A DNA stretch of 64,000 nt from Lysinibacillus sp. BPa_S21. GTDB lineage: Bacteria > Bacillota > Bacilli > Bacillales_A > Planococcaceae. The stretch covers positions 62,001 through 126,000 of the forward strand of contig NZ_JALIRS010000001.1 in NCBI RefSeq assembly GCF_023337795.1, in the 5' to 3' direction. Made by a program: the position numbers and the translations under genes. Below are positions 25,586 to 34,483 of this stretch, piece after piece (the stretch's first letter is position 1; every line of letters begins with the position of its first letter). Below the pieces are notes generated by a model. That model did no database searches and was not told the DNA's origin. It saw nothing but the letters and a program-made list of their open reading frames with translations.

Positions 25586-25616
25586 GACTCAATTACACCA
25601 AGGCGAAATTGATTAA
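25563..25616 (+). CDS. Possible 17-residue leader peptide before the dynamin-like gene
   Basis: GTG at 25563 follows AAAGGAG by six bases and encodes MVAQFKIRTQLHQGEID, stopping at 25616, one base before an ATG (25618) in frame with the dynamin-like protein. The spacing suggests translational coupling. It could be a chance frame; nothing else supports it. Confidence 0.35.
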   Translation: MVAQFKIRTQLHQGEID

Positions 25617-25641
25617 TATGAAAAAAGGGGTTACTGGTTTT

Positions 25642-28600
25642 ATGAAAGATTTTGAACAACAGTTGGAGGCGCTATTAAAGCAAGCCTCGTTACAATACAT
25701 AATTTATCAGCATAATGGTGATACAGAGCGTATGGATAAGACATCACTTTTTGCCCGTAAAATACAGCAAAAAGAATATGTCATAGGCTTTGCTGGCCAT
25801 TTCTCTGCTGGTAAGTCAAGTATGATTAACGCGCTATCAGGTGAAGATTTACTTGCGTCAAGCCCTATTCCAACGAGTGCCAATATCGTCAAAGTCCATA
25901 AATCAGATGAAGACTTTGCGATTGTCTATATGCACAATGAAAAGCCTGTAAAGTTTGAAGCAGGCTATGATTTTAAAACAGTGAAAGAACTAAGTAAAAA
26001 TGGGGATTTAGTGTCACAAATTGAAATTGGTCATAGTACATCGACATTACCACTAGGTGTCACAGTTATGGATACGCCAGGTGTCGACTCGACAGATGAT
26101 GCTCACCGTATGTCAACAGAGTCAGCCCTCCATATTGCTGATATTGTATTTTATACAATGGACTACAATCACGTTCAATCGGAATTGAATTTTCAATTTA
26201 CAAAGCAATTAATGAAGTACAATCCAAACGTTTATTTAATCGTAAACATGATTGATAAGCACAATGAAAATGAGTTAAGCTTTGAGGAATTTAAAGCAAC
26301 AGTTCACAATTCCTTCGCGGCTTGGGGTGTAGTACCAAAGGGAGTATTTTTCACTTCATTAAGAGAGCCTGAGCATCCTAATAACGATTTTAAAGCTGTC
26401 AAGAAAATTGTTATGGATAGTATGAATGATTGGCAGGATCAACTTGTACAGACTGCATCAAATACGCTGCGTTTATTACAAAGCGAGCATGACACTTATT
26501 TAACAGAAGAAAGACAAGATCGTTTAGACATCGATGAAGATGTATTAAGTGCCGATGACTGGGCAAACCATAAAGATATTTTAGAGCAGTACAATAAGTT
26601 AAATCGTCAAGTTGAATTGTTCTCAATTGAGGCATGGAATGAAACGTTCGAAGAGCAACGTAAAGAACTTCTTGCGAATGCTGCCATTATGCCAGCTGAT
26701 TTACGCGATAAATTACGTCTGTATTTAGAGAGTCAGCAGGAAGGTTTCAAGGTAGGGGGCTTATTTACTGCTAAGAAAAAAACCGAGGAAGAGCGTAATC
26801 GTCGTCAAGAGGATGCTTATAGTGCCTATCAAAATGTGGCGCATGCACAGATTACTGGACATTTAAAAGGGCTAATGAAAAAGGTCTTAAAGGATGTTGG
26901 TGCATTAAATGAAGAACGTGCTAAGGCTATTGATGACTACGCCTTTGAATTACCATTCTCACTGATTGAGCAGCAAGTACAGGTTGGCGCACTGTTAACG
27001 GGAGATGCAGTATTGAATTTTGCCAACCGTGTGGCAGAGGCGACAAAACGCTACTATATTCAAGAAACAGATAATTGGAAGGATGCACAAGCAACAACTT
27101 TAGAAGCAGTAGCTACTGAAACAGCTGCTCCATCTAAATTAAAAATGGCCGGTATGCAAGAGAAAGTTGATGCCATTCAAGCAGTGCTTGAAATCGAAGG
27201 CTATCAGCAATATAGTGCAAGTATTATGCACCAGGCAAGCAATGAAATCCGTCAACTAGCAAATCAACAGCTGACAAATTGGGATCATGCCTTTAAGCGA
27301 GATTTAGCAGATATTCGATTATTTGATGAAACGATGTTAAAGCCAAAAGAGGAAGCGTTACAACAGGAAGAGGCCCAGCAAGCTGTTAGTGCAACGAGTC
27401 TTCCTATTGAAGGTGTAGTTAAGCGTGCCCTTCATACGGCAAATGCTGTAAAAGATGTACAAGGCTTTGCGGAAGTAGCAACTTATTTAGAAAATAAAGT
27501 ACAACGATTACAGAAAAAGGATTTCACAATTGCCCTGTTTGGTGCATTTAGTGCAGGGAAATCCTCGTTCTCAAATGCGTTAATGGGTGCCAAAGTTTTA
27601 CCTGTATCACCAAACCCTACAACAGCGGCTATTAATAAAATTCGACCTGTGTCACCAGAGCATCCTCATGAAACAGCAGATGTACAGTTAAAAACAGCTG
27701 ATCAAATGCTAGAGGATATTCAAGCTTCGTACGCTGCAATTGGTTTATCGGTTTCTTCTTTAGAAGAGGCATTAAATCGTGCAGATGAGGGACTTGCGGT
27801 ACAGCTTTCTGACGAACGTTTAAATGTGCATAAATCATTTATTCGTGCATATAAAGAAGGATTCCCAACATTTAAGTCTGAGCTTGGAAAAGTATTACGT
27901 GTTAACCGTGAAGAGTTTGAAAAATTTGTTGCACAAGAAAATAAATCCTGCTTTGTCGATAATATTGATTTTTATTACGATAGTCCGTTAACACGCATGG
28001 GTGTAACACTTGTTGACACACCAGGAGCAGATTCTATTAATGCACGTCATACAGGTGTTGCGTTTGAATATATTCGTAATGCCGATGCAATCTTGTTTAT
28101 AACTTATTATAATCACGCTTTTGCTAAAGCTGACCGTGAGTTTTTAATCCAGCTAGGGCGTGTGAAGGACGCCTTCGAACTTGATAAGATGTTCTTTATC
28201 GTTAATGCTATTGATTTAGCGACAACAGAAGAAGAGCAGGAAGATGTAAAAGGCTATGTGCGTTCAGAGCTACAACGCTTTGGCATTCGCTTCCCTCGAC
28301 TTTACGGTGTGTCAAGCTTAATGGCCTTAAAAGAAAAAGTAGAGGGTACTGATTTAACATCAGGTATGCCACCGTTCGAAGATGCCTTCCACACATTCTT
28401 AAATGATGAATTAAGTGCATTGGCTGTTCAGGCACTTGCAGAGGAAGTCGATAAAACGGAGCAACGTTTAGGTGACTTAATTGCGCAGACAGAAGAGAAC
28501 TTAAAGCGTAAGGATGAGCGTTTAGAGGAATTGACAACTTTAGAACAGCATATAAAATCGAAATTCAATGCGCTGAATACAAGTATGCTGGAAAGTGAAA

Positions 28601-29253
28601 CGAAGCAAGAGCTTGATGAATTACTGTATTATGTTCTTCAGCGTGTGTATTATCGTTACCCAGAGTTCTTTAAGGAAGGCTATAATCCTTCGACATTTGC
28701 AGCAATGCCAGCTCAGCAAGCATTAGAGCATGCTTTAAAGGAAGTAATGCAAAGTTTACGCTTTGACTTTACACAAGAAATGCGTGTAACAAACTTCCGT
28801 TTATCACAGTTTATTAGTAAAAAGATGCAACTGCGTTTTAAAGATGAAGTACGTGAGCTAAAAGAATTAAACCGTAGCTTCTCATTCTTAGCGTTTGAAT
28901 CTTCTGAGCCAGATTTACTTGATTTTGAAGGGCCATTTACAGATATCGCAAAATATTCAAGTGTGAAATCATACTTCCGCAATCAAAAGGCATTCTTTGA
29001 GAAGAATGAAAAAACGAAGCTAAGTGAGGCGTTAGAGGTATTAACAAAACCAGATGCGCAAAATTATTTAGATTCTCAGAAAGTATCACTCATGACATGG
29101 GCGATTACCTATATTGCTGAGGAAGCGGAGAAATTACGTTTGCATATTTATCATCAGGCTCTTGAACAGATTGCTACAGAAAGACTTGCACTTCAGGAAG
29201 AAAGCCGTTTAGCTTCTTGGAAAGCTATTTATGATCAATTACAATACGTATGA
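25642..29253 (+). CDS. Dynamin-like GTPase with two fused GTPase units (DynA/YpbR type)
   Basis: About 1203 residues with two tandem dynamin modules. Module 1 has G1 GHFSAGKSSMINALSG (near residue 52), G3 DTPGVDST and G4 NMIDKH; module 2 has G1 GAFSAGKSSFSNALMG (near residue 634), G3 DTPGADS and G4 NAIDLA. Long helical stalk regions follow each. Bacillus DynA has this fusion and tethers or repairs membranes after stress or phage attack. ATG 25642 has AAGGGG eleven bases before it; an in-frame ATG at 25618 next to a leader peptide is an alternative. It stops just before the sulfurtransferase start, so the two are cotranscribed. Confidence 0.9.
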   Translation: MKDFEQQLEALLKQASLQYIIYQHNGDTERMDKTSLFARKIQQKEYVIGFAGHFSAGKSSMINALSGEDLLASSPIPTSANIVKVHKSDEDFAIVYMHNEKPVKFEAGYDFKTVKELSKNGDLVSQIEIGHSTSTLPLGVTVMDTPGVDSTDDAHRMSTESALHIADIVFYTMDYNHVQSELNFQFTKQLMKYNPNVYLIVNMIDKHNENELSFEEFKATVHNSFAAWGVVPKGVFFTSLREPEHPNNDFKAVKKIVMDSMNDWQDQLVQTASNTLRLLQSEHDTYLTEERQDRLDIDEDVLSADDWANHKDILEQYNKLNRQVELFSIEAWNETFEEQRKELLANAAIMPADLRDKLRLYLESQQEGFKVGGLFTAKKKTEEERNRRQEDAYSAYQNVAHAQITGHLKGLMKKVLKDVGALNEERAKAIDDYAFELPFSLIEQQVQVGALLTGDAVLNFANRVAEATKRYYIQETDNWKDAQATTLEAVATETAAPSKLKMAGMQEKVDAIQAVLEIEGYQQYSASIMHQASNEIRQLANQQLTNWDHAFKRDLADIRLFDETMLKPKEEALQQEEAQQAVSATSLPIEGVVKRALHTANAVKDVQGFAEVATYLENKVQRLQKKDFTIALFGAFSAGKSSFSNALMGAKVLPVSPNPTTAAINKIRPVSPEHPHETADVQLKTADQMLEDIQASYAAIGLSVSSLEEALNRADEGLAVQLSDERLNVHKSFIRAYKEGFPTFKSELGKVLRVNREEFEKFVAQENKSCFVDNIDFYYDSPLTRMGVTLVDTPGADSINARHTGVAFEYIRNADAILFITYYNHAFAKADREFLIQLGRVKDAFELDKMFFIVNAIDLATTEEEQEDVKGYVRSELQRFGIRFPRLYGVSSLMALKEKVEGTDLTSGMPPFEDAFHTFLNDELSALAVQALAEEVDKTEQRLGDLIAQTEENLKRKDERLEELTTLEQHIKSKFNALNTSMLESETKQELDELLYYVLQRVYYRYPEFFKEGYNPSTFAAMPAQQALEHALKEVMQSLRFDFTQEMRVTNFRLSQFISKKMQLRFKDEVRELKELNRSFSFLAFESSEPDLLDFEGPFTDIAKYSSVKSYFRNQKAFFEKNEKTKLSEALEVLTKPDAQNYLDSQKVSLMTWAITYIAEEAEKLRLHIYHQALEQIATERLALQEESRLASWKAIYDQLQYV

Positions 29254-29263
29254 GGTGATTCAT

Positions 29264-30073
29264 TTGGGAAAAGTATTCAAATCAGTTGAGGAAATTCAGT
29301 TAGATGGAGTCCGTTTCGTAGATGCTCGTTTTGATTTACAAAAAAAAGAGGCTGGTTATAAGTTATTTGAAGAGGGACATGCACCAGGAGCGATTTATAT
29401 CGATCTAGAGCAAGACCTATCAGATATGGGGTCCAGCGATGGCCGCCATCCTATGCCGAATAAGGAAAAGCTATCGGCAACGTTTCAAGGATTAGGATTA
29501 ACTTATGAGGATCAAATTGTCGTTTACGATCAAGGGGCTGCACCATTCGCACCTCGTGCTTGGTGGATGCTGACATATGCCGGCTTTCCAAATGTAGTGA
29601 TTGTAAATGGTGGTGCACCTGCTCTTGAGGAAAAAATAACTTTCACAAAAGACATCATAAAATACCCACCGACTACGATTGAATTTGTTTGGCGTGATGA
29701 ACTTTATGCGCCCCGTGAAGCAGTTAAAGCCATTGTTGATGGGGTAGTAGATGCAACGTTGCTAGATGCACGTGCCGCAGCTCGCTACCGTGGTGACGTG
29801 GAGCCTTTAGATAAGGTAGCTGGTCATATTCCAACAGCGAAAAACTTTGACTGGGAGCAATTAAAGTCAGATGGCCATTTGCAAGCCAATGATGAGTTGC
29901 GCAGTAAGGTTGCTCGTGATGAACGTGTTGTTGTATATTGTGGCAGCGGTGTTACAGCATCACCATTGTATGCAGTGTTAGCAGATGAAGGTTACGAAAA
30001 TATTCAACTGTATGTAGGCAGCTTTAGTGACTGGATTACGCAATATGATGTAGAAAAAGGGACAAATGAATAA
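29264..30073 (+). CDS. Thiosulfate/3-mercaptopyruvate sulfurtransferase (double rhodanese)
   Basis: Transfers sulfur from thiosulfate or 3-mercaptopyruvate to acceptors. About 269 residues form two rhodanese domains; the second has the active-site Cys226 in VVYCGSGVTAS, whose loop is of the mercaptopyruvate type. The start is TTG at 29264 after GAGGTGATT, ten bases after the dynamin-like gene stops. The first domain carries GHAPGAIYIDLEQDL and RHPMP, as in active enzymes. A terminator follows. Confidence 0.9.
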   Translation: MGKVFKSVEEIQLDGVRFVDARFDLQKKEAGYKLFEEGHAPGAIYIDLEQDLSDMGSSDGRHPMPNKEKLSATFQGLGLTYEDQIVVYDQGAAPFAPRAWWMLTYAGFPNVVIVNGGAPALEEKITFTKDIIKYPPTTIEFVWRDELYAPREAVKAIVDGVVDATLLDARAAARYRGDVEPLDKVAGHIPTAKNFDWEQLKSDGHLQANDELRSKVARDERVVVYCGSGVTASPLYAVLADEGYENIQLYVGSFSDWITQYDVEKGTNE

Positions 30074-30131
30074 ATCCATTCAATAAGAACACTCACTTAA
30101 GTTAACTAGTTCTGTTTTGAAGTACAAAACT

Positions 30132-30162
30132 AAAGGGTACTGCCATTCGCAGTACCTTTTTT
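30132..30162 (+). terminator. Terminator after the sulfurtransferase
   Basis: GGTACTG (30136-30142) pairs with CAGTACC (30150-30156) with A/T-rich extensions and a TTTTTT tail. Confidence 0.8.
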
Positions 30163-30203
30163 GTACAACATGGTTTGATAGTTCGTGAATCGAAATTTAC
30201 GAA

Positions 30204-30392
30204 TTATTTAGTTTCTCTATCAATTAGATGTTTATCTAAATCTCCATTTGTACTTTCATATCTTGCAGTGACTTTCCAACCAAATAGGTTATGTTGGATT
30301 ATCACGTTTGATGTCGTATTAATAACATCTGAACCATTTGTTCTTAATAACAAATAATAAGCATTAGAAATATCTGTTTCAACAACATTTCT
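30204..30392 (-). pseudogene. C-terminal coding remnant, minus strand
   Basis: The minus-strand frame is open for 62 codons and protein-like (ISNAYYLLLRTNGSDVINTT, then NLFGWKVTARYESTNGDLDK), ending at a TAA (30204-30206). There is no start codon and an in-frame stop lies just upstream. It looks like the end of a decayed gene for a small, perhaps secreted, protein; I do not recognise it. No gene is supported in 30393-30548. Confidence 0.4.
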
Positions 30393-30548
30393 TCATCCCG
30401 AGTTGAAAAGAAAGTCGAATATTGAAAAATTTATGATCACGATTGAAAATAAATTAATCAATAATTTTTTATACTAATTTTTAATGCAGCCCCTCCTCTT
30501 TTTCTAGAAACTAATACGACACCCCACAGAAAGTACCTGCATTGTTCG

Positions 30549-30698
30549 TTACTTTAATAAAACGACTCCCCAATAAAGAAAACTCATAGTAAGAAAAACA
30601 AACGCAAATGTAGCTATTGCTTTTGGTAATTTACGATAAAAGTATAGTAATGCCAATCCTATGAGTATGTGAATGAAAGCAAAAAGAATAAGACTCAT
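30549..30698 (-). CDS. 49-residue membrane protein
   Basis: The frame encodes MSLILFAFIHILIGLALLYF, a short basic turn (YRKLPKA) and a second helix (IATFAFVFLTMSFLYWGVVLL). GAGGTGAGG lies a few bases before ATG, which is strong support. Two membrane helices with the loop probably inside. It is too short for most gene finders and of unknown function; it stands alone between a remnant and the sigma factor operon. Confidence 0.65.
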   Translation of the reverse strand: MSLILFAFIHILIGLALLYFYRKLPKAIATFAFVFLTMSFLYWGVVLLK

Positions 30699-31032
30699 TT
30701 ACCTCACCTCTTGTCTAAATCATACCATTTTCTGTAATAGGAATTAATTCCTTCTTTCACTAACCTTGGCCTTAGTAGAATATAGTTCCTTGTCATTTAT
30801 AATAATTATGTATTCGCTTCGTTATATTTCTATAATGAAACTTTATGTATGTGATTTGATAAACCAATTCGTATGAAAAAAGTAAATAGCCATATTATAG
30901 TGTTTTTTAAAGTTTTGTACTGGAAAACAGTACGATCCAAATAACATAAGGACTTCGACTCCTTTAAATTATTTGCTAATATTAAAGCCAAATTTGGAAT
31001 TTTAAGGTCTAATAAGTATAGGGGGTGAGCTA

Positions 31033-31548
31033 GTGCAGGAAATACTCGTCCAACGAGCAAAAGAGGGGGATGCAGAGGCGTTCGCACAGTTATTTTCACA
31101 GTTTGAAATAGACTTATATAAAATGGCGTATGTATACGTAGGCAATGAGGCTGATGCACTTGATGTTGTGCAGGAGGTCGCTTACCGCAGCTTTAAATAC
31201 ATACATTCATTACAGAGCGTCACTTATGTAAAAACATGGTTAATGAGGATTGTCATTAATTGTGCATCAGATTTGCTAAAAAAGCGAGGGCAGAACAGGC
31301 CTTTTGAGGCGGAGTTAGAAATAGGTGAAGAGTCACTAGAGGAGCTCCCAGAAAAATGGGCGTTGGAAGATGTCATGGCAAAGCTCACAAAAGAGGAAAA
31401 AGACGTAATTTTACTTCGATTTTATCATGATTATACTTTGTCTCAAGTGGCTCAGGTTTTGCAGCTAAAATTAGGAACTACGAAAACCATTTTGTATCGT
31501 GCATTAAAAAAATTAAAGCAAGCGCTTGAACAGGAGGTGCAAGAATGA
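31033..31548 (+). CDS. ECF-type RNA polymerase sigma factor
   Basis: A 171-residue group IV sigma factor that would direct RNA polymerase to a stress or envelope regulon. Region 2 spans about residues 10-75 (AEAFAQLFSQFEIDLYKMAY, then ADALDVVQEVAYRSFK) and region 4 about 110-165 (KDVILLRFYHDYTLSQVAQV then GTTKTILYRALKKLKQ). GTG start after AGGGGGTGAG. It overlaps the next gene by four bases (ATGA); that gene has the features of a membrane anti-sigma factor, so this is a sigma/anti-sigma operon. Target promoters cannot be inferred here. Confidence 0.93.
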   Translation: MQEILVQRAKEGDAEAFAQLFSQFEIDLYKMAYVYVGNEADALDVVQEVAYRSFKYIHSLQSVTYVKTWLMRIVINCASDLLKKRGQNRPFEAELEIGEESLEELPEKWALEDVMAKLTKEEKDVILLRFYHDYTLSQVAQVLQLKLGTTKTILYRALKKLKQALEQEVQE

Positions 31549-32645
31549 ACGACTTTAAAAAGCAGTTGGATCGAATTGATATCCCGAAATCGTTGCATAA
31601 GCGTAGCCTAAAAGGAATTAAACGAGCGAAAAATGAGCAACAAAAGCATAAGCGCTGGATGCCTAAAATATTGACAGTTACTGTGACAATCGCAGCTGGA
31701 GGCTTTATAGCTTTAGGAGTAGGAAAGCAGGATACACGACAACAGCAGTCGAGCAGTTTATTAGATGAAAGTCTATCTTCACCTATTGTGCATTGGTGCA
31801 TAGCAATCTTCCTAATGATTATGACTATTTTAGTTGTGATAATAGCAATTCGAAAAGGGATCGATAAAAAGTTGAGTATAGCTATGGGCTTCATTATGAC
31901 ACTATTGCTCGGTAATAGTACAGTCTATTTGCAAAATCAATTACCAAAACCAATTACGGTCCCACTTGTGCAAGACTTTTTTTATAGCAATGAGAACTTT
32001 GACTTTACAATCCATTATATTACAAATAAAAGTGATCGGCGTTTTGTGAAATATTTACAGGCTGATAATCTTACTTTGCAAGCAAAGTATTATGGCAATA
32101 GCGAAAATAAAGGAATTTCATATTATCCCGTAGATGTCACAAATGACAGTTCGCATCAGTTTATGCGCGCAGCTTATTTTGTTGGGAATAGAGAAGAGAT
32201 ACAGACCCTTATTAACAGTAAAGAAGTGTTTCTAGTGCTTGATGATGGTGAAAAGTTGCCGACACTTTTGCAAATGGATTTTGACCATCCAGAAAAAGTG
32301 CAAGTGGACTTTCTAGGGACATCTGGTGGTAATGATGAAATGGCGATTTTTGTTATGATGCAGGATGTTGTGCTGGATGCAGTAAATATACCTGAAGTAT
32401 TAAAGCATAGTGTCAGTTTTACGGACATTAAAGTCAATGAAATTGCCTATACGGAAAAGGATTTTCCTATTGCTGTGAAAAAGGGACAGAGAGTAATAAT
32501 TACATTTCAAACTAGTGAGGCAGGAATGGATGTACGTGCGAAGGTTGGTGTTAGTGGTAGAGATGGAATGTTACCAAAATGGATAAATAGAGAAGCTTCA
32601 TTCAATATTCCAAAAATACGAGAGGAGATTGAGAGGCATGATTAA
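31545..32645 (+). CDS. Probable membrane anti-sigma factor
   Basis: A 366-residue protein. The first 40 residues are basic and cytoplasmic (FKKQLDRIDIPKSLHKRSL), followed by three hydrophobic helices (about 42-60, 83-103 and 111-128) and a 230-residue extracytoplasmic domain without recognised motif. Position and ATGA overlap with the ECF sigma gene make an anti-sigma role likely: the N-terminus would hold the sigma factor and the outer domain would sense a signal. No zinc anti-sigma HxxxCxxC motif is seen. The function is from context. Confidence 0.65.
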   Translation: MNDFKKQLDRIDIPKSLHKRSLKGIKRAKNEQQKHKRWMPKILTVTVTIAAGGFIALGVGKQDTRQQQSSSLLDESLSSPIVHWCIAIFLMIMTILVVIIAIRKGIDKKLSIAMGFIMTLLLGNSTVYLQNQLPKPITVPLVQDFFYSNENFDFTIHYITNKSDRRFVKYLQADNLTLQAKYYGNSENKGISYYPVDVTNDSSHQFMRAAYFVGNREEIQTLINSKEVFLVLDDGEKLPTLLQMDFDHPEKVQVDFLGTSGGNDEMAIFVMMQDVVLDAVNIPEVLKHSVSFTDIKVNEIAYTEKDFPIAVKKGQRVIITFQTSEAGMDVRAKVGVSGRDGMLPKWINREASFNIPKIREEIERHD

Positions 32646-33195
32646 TTTTGCGGAAAAGCAACGGCAATTGAACTTGTTAAAGTGGCTAACGATCGCTCTA
32701 TCCTTAAAACTAGTATTTTTAAATGTCTATCCATATGCCTTTTATGTGCAGCAATTATTGATTTACCTAGCATTTATGAAGAGTTTGTCTTATTTTAAAG
32801 GTCAATCATTGGTCAAAAAATATATTTTCATTGGAATCATACTTTTAATTGCAAATATTGTAGCATCAAATTTGCTATCAATTACATGGCACTTAGTTTT
32901 AACAGTAAGTGTTGATTTACTCATTATCTTAGAATTCGGCAAAATTTTAGTAGAAATTGAGAGACAAAATAATTTGCTAGGATCTACTGCAAGAATTATG
33001 AAACAATATATGTGGATTGTACTTTGCGTCACAGCTAGCTGGACTTTTCTTATGAATAGTGAATATGATGTAATAGTCTCTCTATTAATAGTAGGAGCTG
33101 TTTTGATATTCATCGTTAATGTACGTTTACTTTTCCATTTGCGTAGCTTGAAAAAGAATATTAAATCTAAGATGAGGGTTGTGATGAATTCGTAA
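32638..33195 (+). CDS. Membrane protein of the sigma factor operon
   Basis: A 185-residue protein with five predicted membrane helices and short basic loops. ATG 32638 overlaps the end of the preceding gene by eight bases, with GAGAGG just ahead. I do not recognise the family. Third gene of the sigma/anti-sigma operon, so it may help the anti-sigma protein or be a target. Confidence 0.7.
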   Translation: MINFAEKQRQLNLLKWLTIALSLKLVFLNVYPYAFYVQQLLIYLAFMKSLSYFKGQSLVKKYIFIGIILLIANIVASNLLSITWHLVLTVSVDLLIILEFGKILVEIERQNNLLGSTARIMKQYMWIVLCVTASWTFLMNSEYDVIVSLLIVGAVLIFIVNVRLLFHLRSLKKNIKSKMRVVMNS

Positions 33196-33249
33196 AATGA
33201 CTGGTTATTCATTTTATGCTACACTCTTTGTACAAAGGGGTGAAAAAGG

Positions 33250-34080
33250 ATGTTTAAACGAGAAAAAAGTATAGAGATTCAACAAAATCGTGGTGTGCAA
33301 TGTGCTCACGGTAAAGTGGCAGTTCAGGGGATTGGCATGAGTGCTTATAGCTTTTTTGTAGATGGTTTACTTATTGATACGGGCTCGTACTCACTTTCGC
33401 AGGAGTTCCAATCCTTTTTTAATGAAATACCGATTGAGCAATTGGCGCTCACTCATTCTCATGAGGATCATTCAGGAAATGCAGCATGGATTCAGCAACA
33501 TAAGGATGTACCTATCTATATTCATGGTGATTCGGTGAGCGTTTGTGCAAAGGATGGGGAGTATCCTTTCTATCGACAGGCGTTATGGGGTGAGCGACCA
33601 GCGTTTATTGCTCAACCATTAGGTGAAACATTGCAAACGAAGTCAGCTATATGGGATGTTATTCAAACTCCGGGGCATACGACAGATCATTTAGCATTTT
33701 ACAATCGAGAAACAGGTGCAATGTTTACAGGTGATTTGTATATACAGACGAAAACTAAGGTTGTTCTTGATGAAGAAAATATCGTACATACCTTGGCGTC
33801 CTTGAAAAAAATATTAAGCTATGATTTCGAAGTAGTGTATTGCTGTCATGCAGGCTTTCTTGTGGATGGTCGAATGAAAATACAAGAAAAAATTGCTTAT
33901 TTAGAAGAATTGGAAAGTAATATAAAGCAATTATTTTATAAAGGTTATTCGGTAGAAGAAATAACAAAAGCAATCTTTCCTCGAGATTATCCGATTATAA
34001 AAGTATCAGGGGAACAGTGGTCTTCCAAGCATATTATCACCGCTTTCATCAATCAATTTACAAAAGAGTCCTTAACATAA
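33250..34080 (+). CDS. MBL-fold metallo-hydrolase
   Basis: A 276-residue metallo-beta-lactamase-fold hydrolase. Metal ligands are visible in LTHSHEDHSGN, GHTTDHLAF (PGHT motif), FTGDLY and CCHAG. The segment after them is helical (EKIAYLEELESNIKQLFYKG), as in the group that includes beta-lactamase-like 2 proteins and glyoxalase II relatives. The substrate is unknown. ATG follows AAAGGGGTGAAAAAGG. It is separated from the sigma operon by 54 bases. Its stop codon lies in a terminator stem. Confidence 0.85.
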   Translation: MFKREKSIEIQQNRGVQCAHGKVAVQGIGMSAYSFFVDGLLIDTGSYSLSQEFQSFFNEIPIEQLALTHSHEDHSGNAAWIQQHKDVPIYIHGDSVSVCAKDGEYPFYRQALWGERPAFIAQPLGETLQTKSAIWDVIQTPGHTTDHLAFYNRETGAMFTGDLYIQTKTKVVLDEENIVHTLASLKKILSYDFEVVYCCHAGFLVDGRMKIQEKIAYLEELESNIKQLFYKGYSVEEITKAIFPRDYPIIKVSGEQWSSKHIITAFINQFTKESLT

Positions 34081-34094
34081 GGGCTTTTTTTTTT
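34066..34094 (+). terminator. Terminator overlapping the end of the MBL-fold gene
   Basis: AGTCCTT pairs with AAGGGCT (one G-T pair) around AACAT, followed by a run of ten T. The next 300 bases (34095-34412) hold no gene but several TGTGAA-type A-rich stretches ahead of the malic enzyme promoter. Confidence 0.75.
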
Positions 34095-34412
34095 GCTTAG
34101 AAATCGAGGAGGACAAGAGAGGGCATCATATAAAACTTTGTGAAAAAATGTGAAGGAAATGTGACGGGACTATATAAAAAAATGGATACGCTTACATTAG
34201 TTTGTGAAAAAATTCTCATTTACACAAGAAAAATACTATGTGAAAAGTTGAACAGGCTTAATGGTGGTATTGGTACATTTACGTAAAGGATAATCGATGT
34301 AAAAATTATTCTAATATAATTGATTGTGAAGTTGATAACAAGACAAAAAATTAGTATAGAGGATAATAAAACCCGATATTTCGAAGAAAAATTAAAATTG
34401 ACAGAAAATTCG

Positions 34413-34441
34413 TTGACTTTACTTTCACAAAGTATTATGAT
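34413..34441 (+). promoter_or_regulatory. Sigma-A promoter of the malic enzyme gene
   Basis: TTGACT (34413-34418) and TATGAT (34436-34441) are separated by 17 bases, 42 bases before the start codon. Confidence 0.75.
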
Positions 34442-34483
34442 TCTGAAATATATAATAATTCTAATGGAAAAGGATGGGGTTAA

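Noticed and set aside
30175-30357. Plus-strand 60-codon frame.
   Set aside because: No ribosome site; the opposite strand carries the more protein-like remnant.
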